64,000 bases of DNA from contig JAHDCU010000001.1 in assembly GCA_020629715.1 (NCBI GenBank), positions 434,001 through 498,000 on the forward strand, read 5' to 3'. The notes below the pieces were generated by a model. That model saw only the letters and a list, made by a program, of their open reading frames with translations. It was not told the DNA's origin and made no database searches. Shown here one piece after another: positions 63,948-64,000 of this stretch. This DNA comes from Saprospiraceae bacterium (lineage in GTDB: Bacteria > Bacteroidota > Bacteroidia > Chitinophagales > Saprospiraceae). Both the position numbers and the translations under genes were made by a program. Numbering within the stretch: the first letter of the stretch is position 1; every line of letters starts with the position of its first letter.

Positions 63948-64000
63948 ATTTCGTGATTATGATTGTCTAGGTTTCCTCCAAAGACGGACAGGTGCAAGCT
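63948..64000. repeat. Dispersed intergenic repeat, copy 2 (cut by window end)
   Basis: Second copy of the repeat at 63198-63248, in the same orientation and cut by the end of the window. The two flank the small secreted-protein gene. Confidence 0.6.

Overview
The window reads as chromosomal DNA of an aerobic, AT-rich member of the Bacteroidota. The evidence is the C-terminal sorting domains of the type IX secretion system (types A and B), a TonB receptor with a carboxypeptidase-regulatory-like N-terminal domain, a TTG-N17-TAnnTTTG promoter, and a full alternative complex III (ActABCDEF) joined to a caa3-type oxidase operon. A Saprospiria- or Cytophagia-like origin is plausible, but I cannot fix it from sequence alone. 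No rRNA, tRNA, CRISPR array, integrase or insertion sequence was recognised.

Layout. 1-501: start of a thiamine-diphosphate acetolactate-synthase-like gene, cut by the window edge. 1048-2694: two poorly characterised genes. 2718-10455: an AraC regulator divergent from a TonB receptor, followed by a GH63-type glycosylglycerate hydrolase, a sodium:solute symporter and glycerate kinase. I infer a catabolic locus for mannosylglycerate or glucosylglycerate. 10531-14272: a lipoprotein, a TfoX-like protein and molybdenum cofactor genes (moaC, a MobA with a degenerate MobB-like N-terminus, moeA). 14496-21002: a 2168-residue secreted adhesin-like protein. 21019-26216: a MarR regulator and the tyrosine/homogentisate operon (hppD, DUF4286, hmgA, a small kinase-fold protein, fahA), followed by an FGE-like lipoprotein and a mercaptopyruvate sulfurtransferase.

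27963-28507 is a decayed secreted-protein gene. 28644-30471 holds a proline-iminopeptidase-like hydrolase and an outer-membrane barrel. 30558-47414 (minus strand) is one long respiratory region in the order actA-B-C-D-E-F, coxB, coxA, ctaB, two coxC, a COX4-like subunit, a SCO-like protein, a DUF420 protein and a small CAMC membrane protein. Quinol electrons pass through complex III and its haems to the CuA site of the oxidase. This region has several unusual fusions: COX II ends in an OmpA domain, ActC ends in a helix-hairpin-helix domain, and several subunits have histidine-rich stretches.

47833-54516 has a secreted reprolysin-type metalloprotease, thyA, a secreted beta-propeller-like protein, and a tyrosinase whose signal peptide is interrupted at a tetranucleotide repeat. 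54736-64000 has a UbiD decarboxylase, a PnuC-like transporter, an alanine:cation symporter, folK, a YadA-head/tail-collar surface protein, a coniferyl-aldehyde-type dehydrogenase, two small membrane or envelope proteins, and a dispersed intergenic repeat.

The best candidates for something undescribed are the glycosylglycerate locus, the OmpA-tailed cytochrome oxidase with the HhH-tailed ActC, and the repeat-interrupted tyrosinase. Functional assignments rest on motif recognition by eye; no database search was run.
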